Shown piece after piece: positions 37,001-46,500 of a stretch of 64,000 bases of DNA. How positions within the stretch are numbered: position 1 is the first letter of the stretch; every line of letters starts with the position of its first letter. A program made the position numbers and the translations under genes. Source of the stretch: Anarhynchus alexandrinus (lineage: Eukaryota; Chordata; Aves; Charadriiformes; Charadriidae); the NCBI GenBank assembly GCA_008711295.1, contig VUYV01000010.1, positions 8,762,938 through 8,826,937 on the forward strand. The letters run 5' to 3'. The notes beneath the pieces were generated by a model that did no database searches, was not told the origin of the DNA, and saw nothing but the letters and a program-made list of their open reading frames with translations.

Positions 37001-37080
37001 GCAGGAGCACCTCTCGCACATGCAATGCCCAAACAGAAATACACAAAGACAGAGCTCAATCAGCCTGCAGACAATTAATA
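34001..37080. other. Mixed intron, no gene seen
   Basis: 34250-35000 and 36680-36980 are GC-richer, and 35540-36230 is AT-rich with AAATAAATAAATAAA at 36168-36182. Short overlapping frames only. 36950-36975 contains TTCCCTGGGAAG, one mismatch from an EBF palindrome and also fitting a STAT-type TTCN3GAA. Confidence 0.5.
36696..36749. repeat. Imperfect 27-bp tandem duplication
   Basis: GGCTCCTAAAGAGCTCCTTG AATTTCT is followed directly by the same 27-bp unit with two substitutions. The length is a multiple of three, so a plus-strand frame reads it as a repeated nonapeptide, but nothing else supports coding. Confidence 0.8.
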
Positions 37081-37189
37081 TTATCACTGGAGCAGCCTCG
37101 TATCTCCCGCTTCCAGCTCAGTCCCACCACCCGTAGCGGCAAAGCACAAAACCGACAGCCAAAGACATAACGTTCACACATTTACATAC

Positions 37190-37500
37190 GTATCCGTTGA
37201 ATGCCCTATTGATGTCCCTGTGAGAAAGGACTCGGTAAAACACCGCAAATTAATGGCGTAAGAAGCAAAATACATTCTGCATTGCATGGTTTAAACAAAA
37301 AATAGCCTCAGACAGGGAGACACGAAGTAACAATATAAAGGCAGAATGAAACATTTTGATCTGCTGAACGCCTTTATAAATATTTGAGTATCATTTATTT
37401 ATGTTTTCCTTCTTTTCATTGTAAAGCAAGGTTTTCTGACAAAAGCCCTCGTTTGGAGAACACTGTGCTTTATTATTTAACTTCCTAAAAGCAACATCAA
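37190..37500. promoter_or_regulatory. Enhancer-like AT-rich block
   Basis: Word-diverse AT-rich DNA: CACCGCAAATTAATGGCG, CTGCATTGCATGG, ACGCCTTTATAAATATTTG. No frames. Conserved-element texture only. Confidence 0.3.
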
Positions 37501-38600
37501 AGGCTTGAGTTTAAAGCTTTAAAACAAATGAACTATTTGCAATATTTTAAAGATTTAGAGATGAGAAGAGCAGGAGTTCTCCACAGCTCAGATCTAAAGG
37601 CCTCTGTGGTCTGTGCTGGGCAAGGAAGACACGACAGCTCTGCCAAACGCTGGGGAACAAACCCCCTGACATCCTTTTGCAAGCACCGGGTATAGCGTGT
37701 GCCCAGGGCTGCCAAAATGCTTCAAGTTCAATCATCCTCCCTCCCACCACCGTGTTTCACCTGCAGTCACCCTGCTCTCCCCTTCCAGCCTTCCCACCAT
37801 CGCTGTCGGGAACCGTGCGTGGGTGCTGGGAGTCCCCTGAGCCACAGGCAGCGGTCCCAAGCGGGGACAGTTCGCGTCACTCGCAATACTCAGGCACCGA
37901 TCCACTCCTGTCCTGGCATTGCCGGGATACAGACTGAGGGATCCTGCCAGAAGAAAATTAGCCCGTGCCAGGTCTGGCACCTGTACGTGTCATGGGAACA
38001 TGTGGTTGTTACTGGCATTCACACGGTGGACAACATGACAACTTTCTCTCGCTTTGCGAGGTGTTGAGACATAGTCTGGAAGCTCTGCTGAAAGGACCTT
38101 CCAGTGCCATCCTGACAGATCTGGTCCATAAGAAAACGCACAAGAGAGGCAAGAAAATATGTTATGCCTCCAGCATGCAACCACCTCAGGAAACCTTTCT
38201 ACACGGGAGCTCAGTGGGACTGCACCCAGGAGATGGAGACGTGCACCAATCCCACCTCAGTCCATTGGAGACCATTTCTCCAGTGAAGAAGCTTTGCTCT
38301 GCGGTACAGACTGCCGTGCAGAGGAAACCCCTCAAGGTTTCTACATGTGGGGGCAAACATAACACAGCTCCAAGCGCCCCCACTCCCACTGAAACCAGAA
38401 GCTGAGGGACTGGGCAGTCAGCAGATCTGGTCTTCGTTTTATAACCCGTCCCCTGCTTGCCTCCCTCTAATGCTTAAATCCATTGATGTTATGGGACTGC
38501 TCATATACCTCACCTTCCTTCCATCTTTTGTCTGATCCCAGGCTCTTCATGGCCAGGGCAGGCTGATTTGTGCTGTGCGTATCATGTTTAGACTCCAGCA
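37501..38600. other. GC-neutral intron, no gene seen
   Basis: Short overlapping frames on both strands, none recognised. The 146-residue plus frame at 37965-38405 has no domain and no exon borders. Confidence 0.5.
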
Positions 38601-38800
38601 TCACTCGTCAGCCCTCACAGCTAATTAAAGGACAAGAAACAGAATTTGCCCTTTAGTAACACTATGGACCACAGCCATAGCGAGTGCAAATTTGCAGAGC
38701 TCCACCAGCTTCAATTTTACATACAATAAAAAAATAAAACCTTCATTAGGTGTTATGCCGTTTGTAAGAAAAATCCCTCAATTAATTTATTCTGAGAAAA
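38601..38800. promoter_or_regulatory. Enhancer-like block with POU-type palindrome
   Basis: TGCAAATTTGCA at 38685-38696 is a perfect 12-bp palindrome formed by two opposed octamer halves. CAGCTAATTAAAGG lies upstream and CTCAATTAATTTATTC downstream. An ordinary AT-rich A-run separates them. Confidence 0.3.
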
Positions 38801-39300
38801 AATCTCTTTAAGAGAATATTAACTTTCAGCACTATGCCAAGACCCTTTCCTTACCGGTTTGCTCTGAGACAACTTAGTTTAGGTCCTACAAACTTAAAAC
38901 CCCTCAAACACAGTTATGGAAATATTAAATTCCACCTAAACTGGCTGAAATTATGCAGGCACCTTTAAAAAAAAAAAAAACATTTTGCGTTTTGAAGCAG
39001 AATGGACTCAGCCATCCATTAAATATGACAAGGTCTGCATTTTATTTAGACATTGCCATTAATAATGAAATGATGTATGATTTCCATTCCTGCAGTTCTT
39101 CCTTCCCTACACAATCAATTATGCATTTAAGAAAATATTTACTTGATATAAAACTATTCTAATTAAGCATTACTGGTATACTAATATGAGTTGGAACAAA
39201 TCAGGAGATGATCTCTAAGATGCATGAAAGAATAAGATACTCCAATGAGGCATTTATTCCTGTCTGGCAGGAAAAAAAACCTTAAAAGTTAAAGCCACAC
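38801..39300. other. AT-rich intron, no gene seen
   Basis: Contains a 14-base A-run at 38967-38980 and otherwise unremarkable AT-rich sequence. Confidence 0.5.
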
Positions 39301-41100
39301 AAGGTTCAGTGCAATACTGCAGATACCACCATCCTTTTGACCTAAAGAGGGAAATCCTCCTCGTGAGAGAGGATCCTTGGGGCTACTCACGTTGCTAAAG
39401 CAGATAGAATTTGACCCAAGAAAAATCACACCTGAAACTACGTGGATGTGAACGTTGACAAGGAGAGGAAAGACCTTCCCAAACACTCAGACATTTCCAG
39501 GTTGTTCCTGGGAGAAGAACAGGATCCCGAAAGTCAATTTAAGAGCGGTGGCTGTGACCAAACTCTCTTGAGACTGCAAAGATCGTTGTTGTCATGGAGA
39601 GCACGAGCTGGAGCTCGGGGCTGCCTTTCATCCCTGGGGTGACCATCAGAAACACCTCTTGAATTCCCCCATTACAAACATAATTGCCCAATTCCCGGTT
39701 AGCTGGTGCACAGGAGTCTTCTAGTTGGTAGGGAAAACACCCCAGGGCAGCCGAGCTGTGCAGGCGACCTAGCTGTGCCCCAAAGTCCTCGCACAAGGAG
39801 CAAGCACAGGCATTCACAGCTCCCCTCTGCTTCCCAGGGTTCACTGGAGGCCCCGGAAAACAGAGCATAAATCACAGCAGGCTTTGGAAAACGGCTCCAA
39901 CCCCCGCGGGGAGAGCAGCCCCTCGCCCAGCCGTAAGCGTACGGGGGCCGAATCCTGGCTCAGGAAGGTGGCACTGGAGGTAGGAAGGGAAATGGAGAGA
40001 AAGTGGCGGGAGGCCAGAAAGCAGCAGCCAAGGAGATAGCAATTAGGATGCAGAAGCAGCCAGAGATATGGCATCACCGAAGATTTACGGTGCGTACACA
40101 CCTCCCTCTCTGCTCCCAATGTACTCGCTCTTTCTTTCTGTCCATATACATACAGTAAATCTTCAGTGACTCCTTATCTCCCAGTCTGCTTCTAGATCCT
40201 AATTGCTATCTATCTCTGTCTGCCTGCCACTTCCAGGTCTCCCAGCCTCTTCTTCTCTTACGGCTCCCAGCCCCCCGGCAGCCTCCCTGGTTTTCCCACC
40301 CCCTCCTCTTCCTCCTGTCTGCAGGCAGGAGCTTTCCACATGGCATCTGGCACGGGCAGCCAAAATTTTCTCCTTCCCAACTAACCATAACGCCCCAAGA
40401 CATGCAAGAAAACCCTCGGCTCTCAGCGGCGCAAAGCTGACTTGGGCAGGTCAAAGCCACGGGGCCGCAGCACAGGAGGAAGAGCTGGCAGTGGAGGAGC
40501 TGAGCTCGGCTGCTGCCCCACCAGCCTCTTCCCTGGGCTCCCCCGTGTCACCCACCCACCTTCGCCCCTTCCCCGGCCACGGGGTCACCCCACCTTCCCC
40601 GACCGACACCGCTCGGGCAGGCGGAGGGCGCCTTCCGCAAGGCTCAGCACGCCGCTCGCTTCAATTCCTTTTTATTTACTACTATTCTTTACTACTATTT
40701 ATTTATTCGTCCCTATTTTTATTTCACTTTGAACATGCCCAGCTGTGTCATCTTGGTTTTGCTGAAAACGTAAACAAAAAAGCTGCATTCAAATGCAGCC
40801 TTTCATTGCACGAATACATTTCTCATCCAACACAGCTCTGGTGATCCCACCCTGAAATTAATACTTAAAAAAAAAAAGCAATATCGTCACTGTACATCAT
40901 ATCTATCCCCCCCCAACGTTTTCTTTATTCGAGCTATTTATTCTCTTTGAAAAACAAACATATCAAGAGTTTTAATAGCTAAGTTTGCTCTCCGCAAAGC
41001 GGGAGGAAAGAAATAAATGTAAATAAAGCTAATTTTATATTCCATACGGTAACAAACCTGAATGCCTCTGCTTTTCCCTAGCAAAATATCGTTACTGCTT
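39301..41100. other. Mixed intron, no gene seen
   Basis: 40240-40640 is C-rich and moderately CpG-rich, and its 213-residue plus frame (40203-40844) runs from Pro/Ser-rich composition into Phe/Tyr-rich translation of T-rich DNA, which is not protein-like. 40660-40730 holds a TATTTACTACTATT-type tract, and 40900-41060 is AT-rich. Confidence 0.5.
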
Positions 41101-41510
41101 TTACAGTCTATGACACAGAATTGGTCACCAATTTTTTTTTTTTAAGTACTGAGTTCAGTTTTTGTCTTGCGAAATGTAACTTTACTCTAGTGATCTCTAA
41201 GCCTGAGGCTTTTTGGTTTGGTTTAACAGTAATTATATGGATGTTGAGAAAGGGAAGAAGCATTGTACATTCCTTACACTTTGCAATTTTTCCATGCTTC
41301 TCTGCTCTTAACAGAGAAGGAATATTTTGTCTTTCGCCGAGATGATGATCCAAAAGGAAGAAACAGAACATACTGTGCAAGAAGAAAACACCCCTGAAGA
41401 ATGCTGTAAACCGCAATGCCAAAGCAGCATTTGTAATTCTGTCTTTGGCTTTTAGTGAGGAAACAATTAGAGGAGAGGGAGGGGAGAGGAAAAAATGGAA
41501 GAAAAAAAAA

Positions 41511-41692
41511 GTGAAAGAAAAAAGTGAAAGAAAAAAGTGAAAGAAAAAAGTGAAAGAAAAAAGTGAAAGAAAAAAGTGAAAGAAAAAAGTGAAAGAAAAA
41601 AGTGAAAGAAAAAAGTGAAAGAAAAAAGTGAAAGAAAAAAGTGAAAGAAAAAAGTGAAAGAAAAAAGTGAAAGAAAAAAGTGAAAGAAAAAA
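41511..41692. repeat. Minisatellite: 14 perfect copies of a 13-bp unit
   Basis: GTGAAAGAAAAAA is repeated fourteen times without a mismatch at exact 13-bp steps from 41511. A degenerate tail follows (41693-41745) with an N at 41694. The perfect copies imply recent expansion or homogenisation. Each unit junction creates AAGTGAAAG, which fits the IRF half-site pattern AANNGAAA and the first nine positions of the PRDM1/Blimp-1 consensus. On the minus strand it reads as a 13-residue Phe/Leu/Ser repeat, which produces the window's longest open frames (up to 379 residues); these are artefacts. Confidence 0.95.
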
Positions 41693-42015
41693 GNAGAAAA
41701 AAGTAAAAAAGTGAAAGAAAAAAGGAGAGAAAAAAGTGAAAGAAAAAAGGAGGAGAGGAGAGGGGAGAGGAGAGAAGTGAAAGAGAAAGAAGAGAGAAAG
41801 AGAGAGAAAAAAGAAAAAAGGAAGAGAAAAATAAAAGAGAAAAAAGGTAAAAAGAGAGAGAAAATGAAAGGGGAGAGAGTGAGAGAAGGAGAAATAAAGA
41901 GATGGAGAAAGAAAAAGAAGAGAAAAGAAGAGAGAGGGGAAATGAAAGGGGGGAGAGAGGAAAGATAAAGAAAAGAGAAAGAGAAGAGAAGGAAAACAGA
42001 GAAAGAAAAGAGAAG
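41693..42015. repeat. Purine-rich tract
   Basis: About 320 bp almost entirely of G and A on the plus strand (AGGAGAGGAGAGGGGAGAGG and similar), broken by scattered T. It links the minisatellite directly to the CpG island. Such tracts can form triplex DNA and are nucleosome-poor; that is general knowledge, not shown here. Confidence 0.9.
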
Positions 42016-42530
42016 GGGCGGAGAGGGACAGCAAAGCGAGGGCGGCCGGCAGGGGCCGGGGGGAGCAGCCCCATCCCTCCCCATCCCCATCCCCATCTCC
42101 ATCGCTGCCGCACGGACTCCCCCCTCCATCCCGGCACGCGCTGCCCGCGCCACGCGCCGGGCGCATCCCCGGTCCCGCTCCGCCCGCTGTCCCTGCCGAC
42201 GGGCTGGAGCCGGCGCCTTCCCCTCGGGGACACGGACACACACACACACTCCGCGACGTGTCGCTACCGGCGACACCCCCGGCGGCCCCCCCGCCTCAAA
42301 CCCGCCCCGGCCCCGCCGCCCGCCGTGAGCGCAGCTCCGCCGCCGGGAGACACCGATGTGAGACCCGATTCACGGCTACCGACAATGGCACTACTGAGAT
42401 CGGGCGGGGAGGGGGAGTTGGGGGGGGGTTGGACTATAGCAGCGTGTCCCCAGCTCTGCTGCCCTTCTCCTAAACCCCCCCCGGTCCCCTCCACTCCGCG
42501 CACCGCCGACTTGCGCACACAGCGGGAATT
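42016..42530. promoter_or_regulatory. Strong intronic CpG island (candidate promoter)
   Basis: I counted about 52 CpG between 42019 and 42410, in DNA of very high GC, with a CCATCCC simple stretch at 42069-42103 and (CA)5 near 42240. No other part of the window matches this density. A methylation-free island within an intron commonly marks an alternative or antisense promoter. Candidates for transcription on either strand are GGACTATAGCAGCG (42430) and the polypyrimidine side, but no initiator or first exon can be assigned. The open frames through it follow from GC content. Confidence 0.7.
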
Positions 42531-43008
42531 TAGACTAGAGCGCGCTCCTAAATTAGCTTTGCCATAAATCTTTTAGGCTCTTAAATAAATAAATAAAGAG
42601 CATTGCTCCCTTTTGCCCTCTGTGCTTTTTTTGGGTTGGTTTTTTTTTGGTTGTTTTTTTTTTTTACCGTGCAACTCTTTATCCGCTTCAAGCCATTGGA
42701 CTTTCCTGACAACGGTAAGAGAAGACCCGTTAAGTCTGGATTTCGGGGTGGTTTTTTTTTGGTTTGGGGTTTGTTTTTTTTTTCCCCCTCCTCTCAGCAG
42801 CAACATGCTAGTTTCAAACTTTGCGCAAGGCTTTGGGATTGTTTGTTTCCCTGCTTTCAAATGACATTATGATTTTAATCAAAACGGACTGGTTTCTGGA
42901 GAAGGCCAGAGCAGACTGGGACTGGGAGGCAGATCGGTCGGGCGGTTTACAGCAGTTCAGAAGAAGGTTTTGTAAACAAACACAGCTTAGAGGTAGAAAA
43001 GCAAATAC
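42531..43008. other. Intron with T/G-rich runs, no gene seen
   Basis: AAATAAATAAATAAAG at 42582-42597, then T-runs broken by GG between 42625 and 42785. 42840-43000 is neutral. Confidence 0.6.
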
Positions 43009-43013
43009 AGTGG

Positions 43014-43072
43014 GTGAAATTTTGGCCTCCTCCGAAGGCGACGGCACAGCTCAATGGGGCCAGTATTTTCAC
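43014..43072. mobile_element. Palindromic (MITE-like) repeat relic
   Basis: Left arm GTGAAATTTTGGCC and right arm GGGGCCAGTATTTTCAC are imperfect inverted repeats enclosing CTCAATGG. This fits the palindromic sauropsid repeat whose termini read 'gtgaaatcctggcccc' with a 'cattgacttcaatgg' centre. It is the most complete copy in the window and carries no coding capacity. Confidence 0.55.
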
Positions 43073-44190
43073 ATCCACACGCAACTTTTCCTCCAGCAAA
43101 CACAAAACCAACAGACGCAGGTAATGGAGAAAACAGCTCCAAACCCATATTATTATTGCCTAAACAACTTGATGCTGTCAGGGAGAGCAACAGAAATACA
43201 AGTGGTGACTGAGCACGGGGAGCACGTGTCTTAACAGGTTTTCTGGCTAACGGAGTTCTCCCGCCACGACAATCTCCCCGAGCACGAGGCAGCATCGCGG
43301 CCCCTGAGCCAGCACAGGTCCCCCAAGCAGGGTCACAGCCCCCCTCGGTGCTGACCGGGGCTCCTGCACACTGAAACCTCAGAGGAACTGCGTACACAGA
43401 GGTTTAGTGTTCTGTTATCCTGATATTTCACTTGTAAAGCCTGGGCGGGGGGAGGGGGAATTGAAAATAGGGGACAACTAGACAAGGATGCAGGATTCGG
43501 CCATTTGGGGCAAACAGGATAGTAAATTGGGCATGCAGAGGGATGGACACCTGAGATAAACTGAGATAAACTGAAAGATAAACTTGTCCCAGGAGGAAGA
43601 GATGCACGCTCCTATTAAAAAGTACAAATTAAAGTCCCTCTACTTGACTTGAGCCTGTCCCATTTATTCTCCACACCACCTAAAGGCACTAAAACACATC
43701 ACCAACCCACCTGATGCTGCTGGAGAAAGGGCCAAACCATGAACCCCAAGAGAGCTCACCACAAGAACAACTCGCCAAGGTGAGAAAGGGCTCCCAGAGC
43801 AAACCCCAGGCCTGCGTCTGGTCCAGGGTGAGGAGAAAAGTGAGGCAAGAACTGCCAAAACTGTGGGCCAGATCCTGCCAGCACTTCCACAGCGCAGGGC
43901 CGGCATAGGGAGCTCCAGCGGAGGTGGCCATCCCGCTCCTCCTCAAGTCTTCCTGCTGGCGCTTGAGGACTAAGCAAGCTGAGCTCAGAGCTGAGGTCTG
44001 GGCTCTGATGGCAGATGCCTTTGGGACCTCTCAGAGCCAGGGAGATGCCCACAGACAGGGAGAGCCACCGCACAACGGTATTCAGCATCAGAGCCATGCT
44101 CCGTCTACCTTTGTCCCCTCCTTACTACTGCACAGGAGCATTAGATTTAAAAAAAAAAAAAATCAAAGGGAAAACATTAATAAATAATAA
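43073..44190. other. Intron with one more repeat relic, no gene seen
   Basis: 43551-43570 is a direct duplication of CTGAGATAAA. 43865-43921 (GGGCCAGATCCTGCCAGCAC and onward to GGGAGCTCCAGCG) resembles another worn copy of the palindromic family. A 14-base A-run lies at 44149-44162. Frames overlap on both strands without domains. Confidence 0.5.
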
Positions 44191-44530
44191 TCAAGATCAT
44201 CTGCAGTTTTAATGATAAGCTATTTAATGAATTATAAAGTACCTATAACTCAAAGTATGAGACTGTACATTGTCAAAACTGGCATTAAAGTGTATGGAGA
44301 TAATTAAGCAATAATGACCTCCACAGAGGGCTTTTCTTGGGAATTAATGACCAGTCGGGAGGAGCTGATGGCTCAAGGCACAAGCAAGGGCCATTAACCC
44401 CAGCTGGTCATTAATACTGCGGAAATGCCCGGTTCTGAGCCCGTTATTGTGAGTATATGATAAAAATAAAGGGGAAGCAGTTATGAATATCTGAATCTGG
44501 GGGCTGCTCAGAGAGGTGACGTTCACAGGT
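44191..44530. promoter_or_regulatory. Enhancer-like block with a 12-bp inverted repeat
   Basis: ATTAATGACCAG (44343-44354) and CTGGTCATTAAT (44404-44415) are perfect inverted copies 49 bp apart. Between them lies GGGCCATTAACCCC. Upstream are TTAATGATAAGC, TTTAATGAATTATAAAG and GATAATTAAGCAATAATGACC. No frame of interest overlaps. The paired homeodomain cores and low simple-repeat content fit a conserved enhancer; a cruciform or RNA stem is also possible. Confidence 0.45.
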
Positions 44531-45530
44531 ACTCGGCCTCATGCCCGACCATCAGCCACCCCCAGTACTCCCAGAACCGGCTCAGGGCGCACCCCGACAC
44601 ACACCCACTCTGGACCCCCAACACCAGCACAAACAGAGCCCGCAAGACATCTTCGCGACCAAAGAAAGGAAAAGCAAAACATCCAAACAGCAATGCAAAA
44701 CCAGAGATGTTGTGTTTCAACCCAAATTTTGGGTATTAAGTCCTCTTGCTATTAGCAGCTCCAAAGCCCAAGTCTCAGGCTCATCTCTCGAAGCCGCACA
44801 ACGTGTAACACAAGACAAACTTTTGGGACCACCACAGCCAAACCCAGTCCCTGGCGCAGCCCTGGGCACTTTGTGCAGCGGGAACCCTCCCAGACAGAAG
44901 AGCAGAACAGCCTCTTTCCAGCCCAAACCTGCAGGCATCTCTTCCCCAAACTCATCGTGACTTCAAGGGGACTTGGAGGAAGAGGGGTGTCACCTTCTGG
45001 TGGGGCAAAACAAAAAGCTAATGCAAACTGTCCCCGTGTGCCAGACTCGCATCCTTGCCACAGCGTGCGGCGCCGGCTCAGAGCCTCGGCCGGGCACCGG
45101 GGACCCTCACCGAGGTGTCAAAGCAGAGCCCAAAGCCGAATCTCTCCTGTCCCCAGGAGGGCATGGACGGATTTGGGGGGACGGTCCCTTGGGATAGATG
45201 CCCTGACAACCCCCCATTGAAAACAGAGGGAGGAATAAGCGTGAGCCATTTTGCTGGAGTGACGAAGCCCAGCTGCCCGCTGCCCCCTCCTCCCACCCAT
45301 CTCTGCCGTCCCCATCTTCCCCCCACCAGCGTGCGCCGTACCTCCGCAGCCCAGGGTCGCCATTGCGATTTCCCCTGGCTGGGGAAGGAGGGGAGGGGGT
45401 GTCCGACCCCCATCCCGAGCACACGGGGAGGTGGGAGCACAACGCCCACCCCCCGCTGCAATTATCCAACCTTGCTCTAAATAAACCCGCGCGGGAGTGA
45501 CGGGACTTGGATTTTCCACTATAGCCCCTC
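44531..45530. other. GC-richer intron, no gene seen
   Basis: Up to six overlapping frames on both strands between 44873 and 45540, all Pro/Gly/Ser-rich and mutually exclusive. CpG is moderate (45055-45120, 45330-45500). No supported exon. Confidence 0.5.
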
Positions 45531-46340
45531 CGGTCATTTATTTACCCCGGTGCTGTATTCTTGCACTGAAAATGCATAAACGCGCTTGGAGGTGACAATC
45601 TTTTGCCCTGTGGGATCACAGCGTATGTAAATTTTCACCTACACAAACAAATCCATGATGGCTGTAAATATTTCCAAATTATTCTCTGTAGCGATCGGCA
45701 CTAATCATGCTGTTTGTGAGAACAGCGCAGTGATGTTTGTTGGCAAAATAAAGCATCCCTTTAAGTTTCTTGTAATCTGGAAAGAAACCTAGAGCAGCTC
45801 CTCAGTCACAGCATTTCTCCTTAAATGTTTACAATCGATCAGAAGAAAAAATTAAGTATCCCACTGGCAATACAGAGTTTCCAACAATTACACGTTAGAA
45901 ACAGCCATCGCTTCGCAGAGCAAAATCACTGCATAAGGAAAATTAGTGCTTGTTAGTACACGTAATATTCAGAATCGCGAGTCGAATAAAAGCAGCAATG
46001 CAGAAACTGTTATCAGCAGAGAGAAAATTATTCAAGTATGCATTTGAGTAATTCTGCATTTTAATTTAACCCTTTGAAACATTAATCAAACCATGGCTAA
46101 TTATAGGAATTAAGGAATTAAACGATGGAATCTTCTAAAAGATATTATTTAAAAGGCAGTTTATACAATTACTTGTATAGATGTTTGCTTTAAAGAGGGA
46201 AACATTTCTACTGTAATGAAAAGGGTCTTAGAAAATTAAATTAACAAGGGGGGACCAGGCTGATATGAAACTAAATTAGCATCAAATGCAAATTACAGGG
46301 TACTTAATGGTAGAAACAGGTGCAGAGCAGGTCCCTAAAT
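45531..46340. promoter_or_regulatory. Extended enhancer-like region with a perfect octamer
   Basis: About 800 bp of word-diverse DNA lacking frames and simple repeats, the strongest conserved-element candidate in the window. Motifs include TTGGCA (NFI half, 45740), GCACTAATCATGCTG, TATGCATTTGAGTAATTC, CATTAATCAAACCATGG, GGCTAATTATAGG and a perfect POU octamer ATGCAAAT at 46286-46293. The region would repay alignment first. Confidence 0.45.
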
Positions 46341-46500
46341 GAGATAAATGAATAAAACATCCCTCTGCACAAATGTGGAAGCTGACACAAAGTCAATGAT
46401 ATGAATAATTCAGCAGCCTCCACACTGCTGTTGAGGTCAGCTTTCCCTGACCTTTGAAACAGGAAGTAAAATTCTGTCCAAATTTGAGTGACTGGAAACG
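46341..46500. promoter_or_regulatory. Enhancer-like block with inverted nuclear-receptor half-sites
   Basis: AGGTCA (46434-46439) and TGACCT (46448-46453) form an inverted pair with an 8-bp spacer. The right half reads CAAAGGTCA on the minus strand, the extended half-site of monomeric or orphan nuclear receptors. GAATAATTCAGC lies just upstream. Confidence 0.35.

Noticed and set aside
40203..40844. 213-residue plus-strand frame
   Set aside because: Changes abruptly from Pro/Ser-rich to Phe/Tyr-rich with the base composition, and has no recognisable domain.
41511..41692. CRISPR-like regular array
   Set aside because: Units are 13 bp with no spacers, in vertebrate intron DNA. It is a minisatellite.
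41108..42276. Three long minus-strand open frames (379, 323 and 269 residues)
   Set aside because: They translate the 13-bp minisatellite and purine tract in all three phases (Phe/Leu/Ser repeats) and then the CpG island. A frame open in every phase is a property of the repeat, not a gene.
41902..42567. 221-residue plus-strand frame
   Set aside because: Lys/Glu/Arg run from the purine tract followed by Pro/Arg-rich reading of the CpG island.
42575..42600. Polyadenylation signals (AATAAA repeats)
   Set aside because: They arise from an AAATAAATAAATAAA simple repeat with no transcript end or downstream element attached.
45272..45296. CTCF-like site on the minus strand (GAGGAGGGGGCAGCGGGC)
   Set aside because: Three mismatches in the core 14 positions, in generally G-rich DNA.
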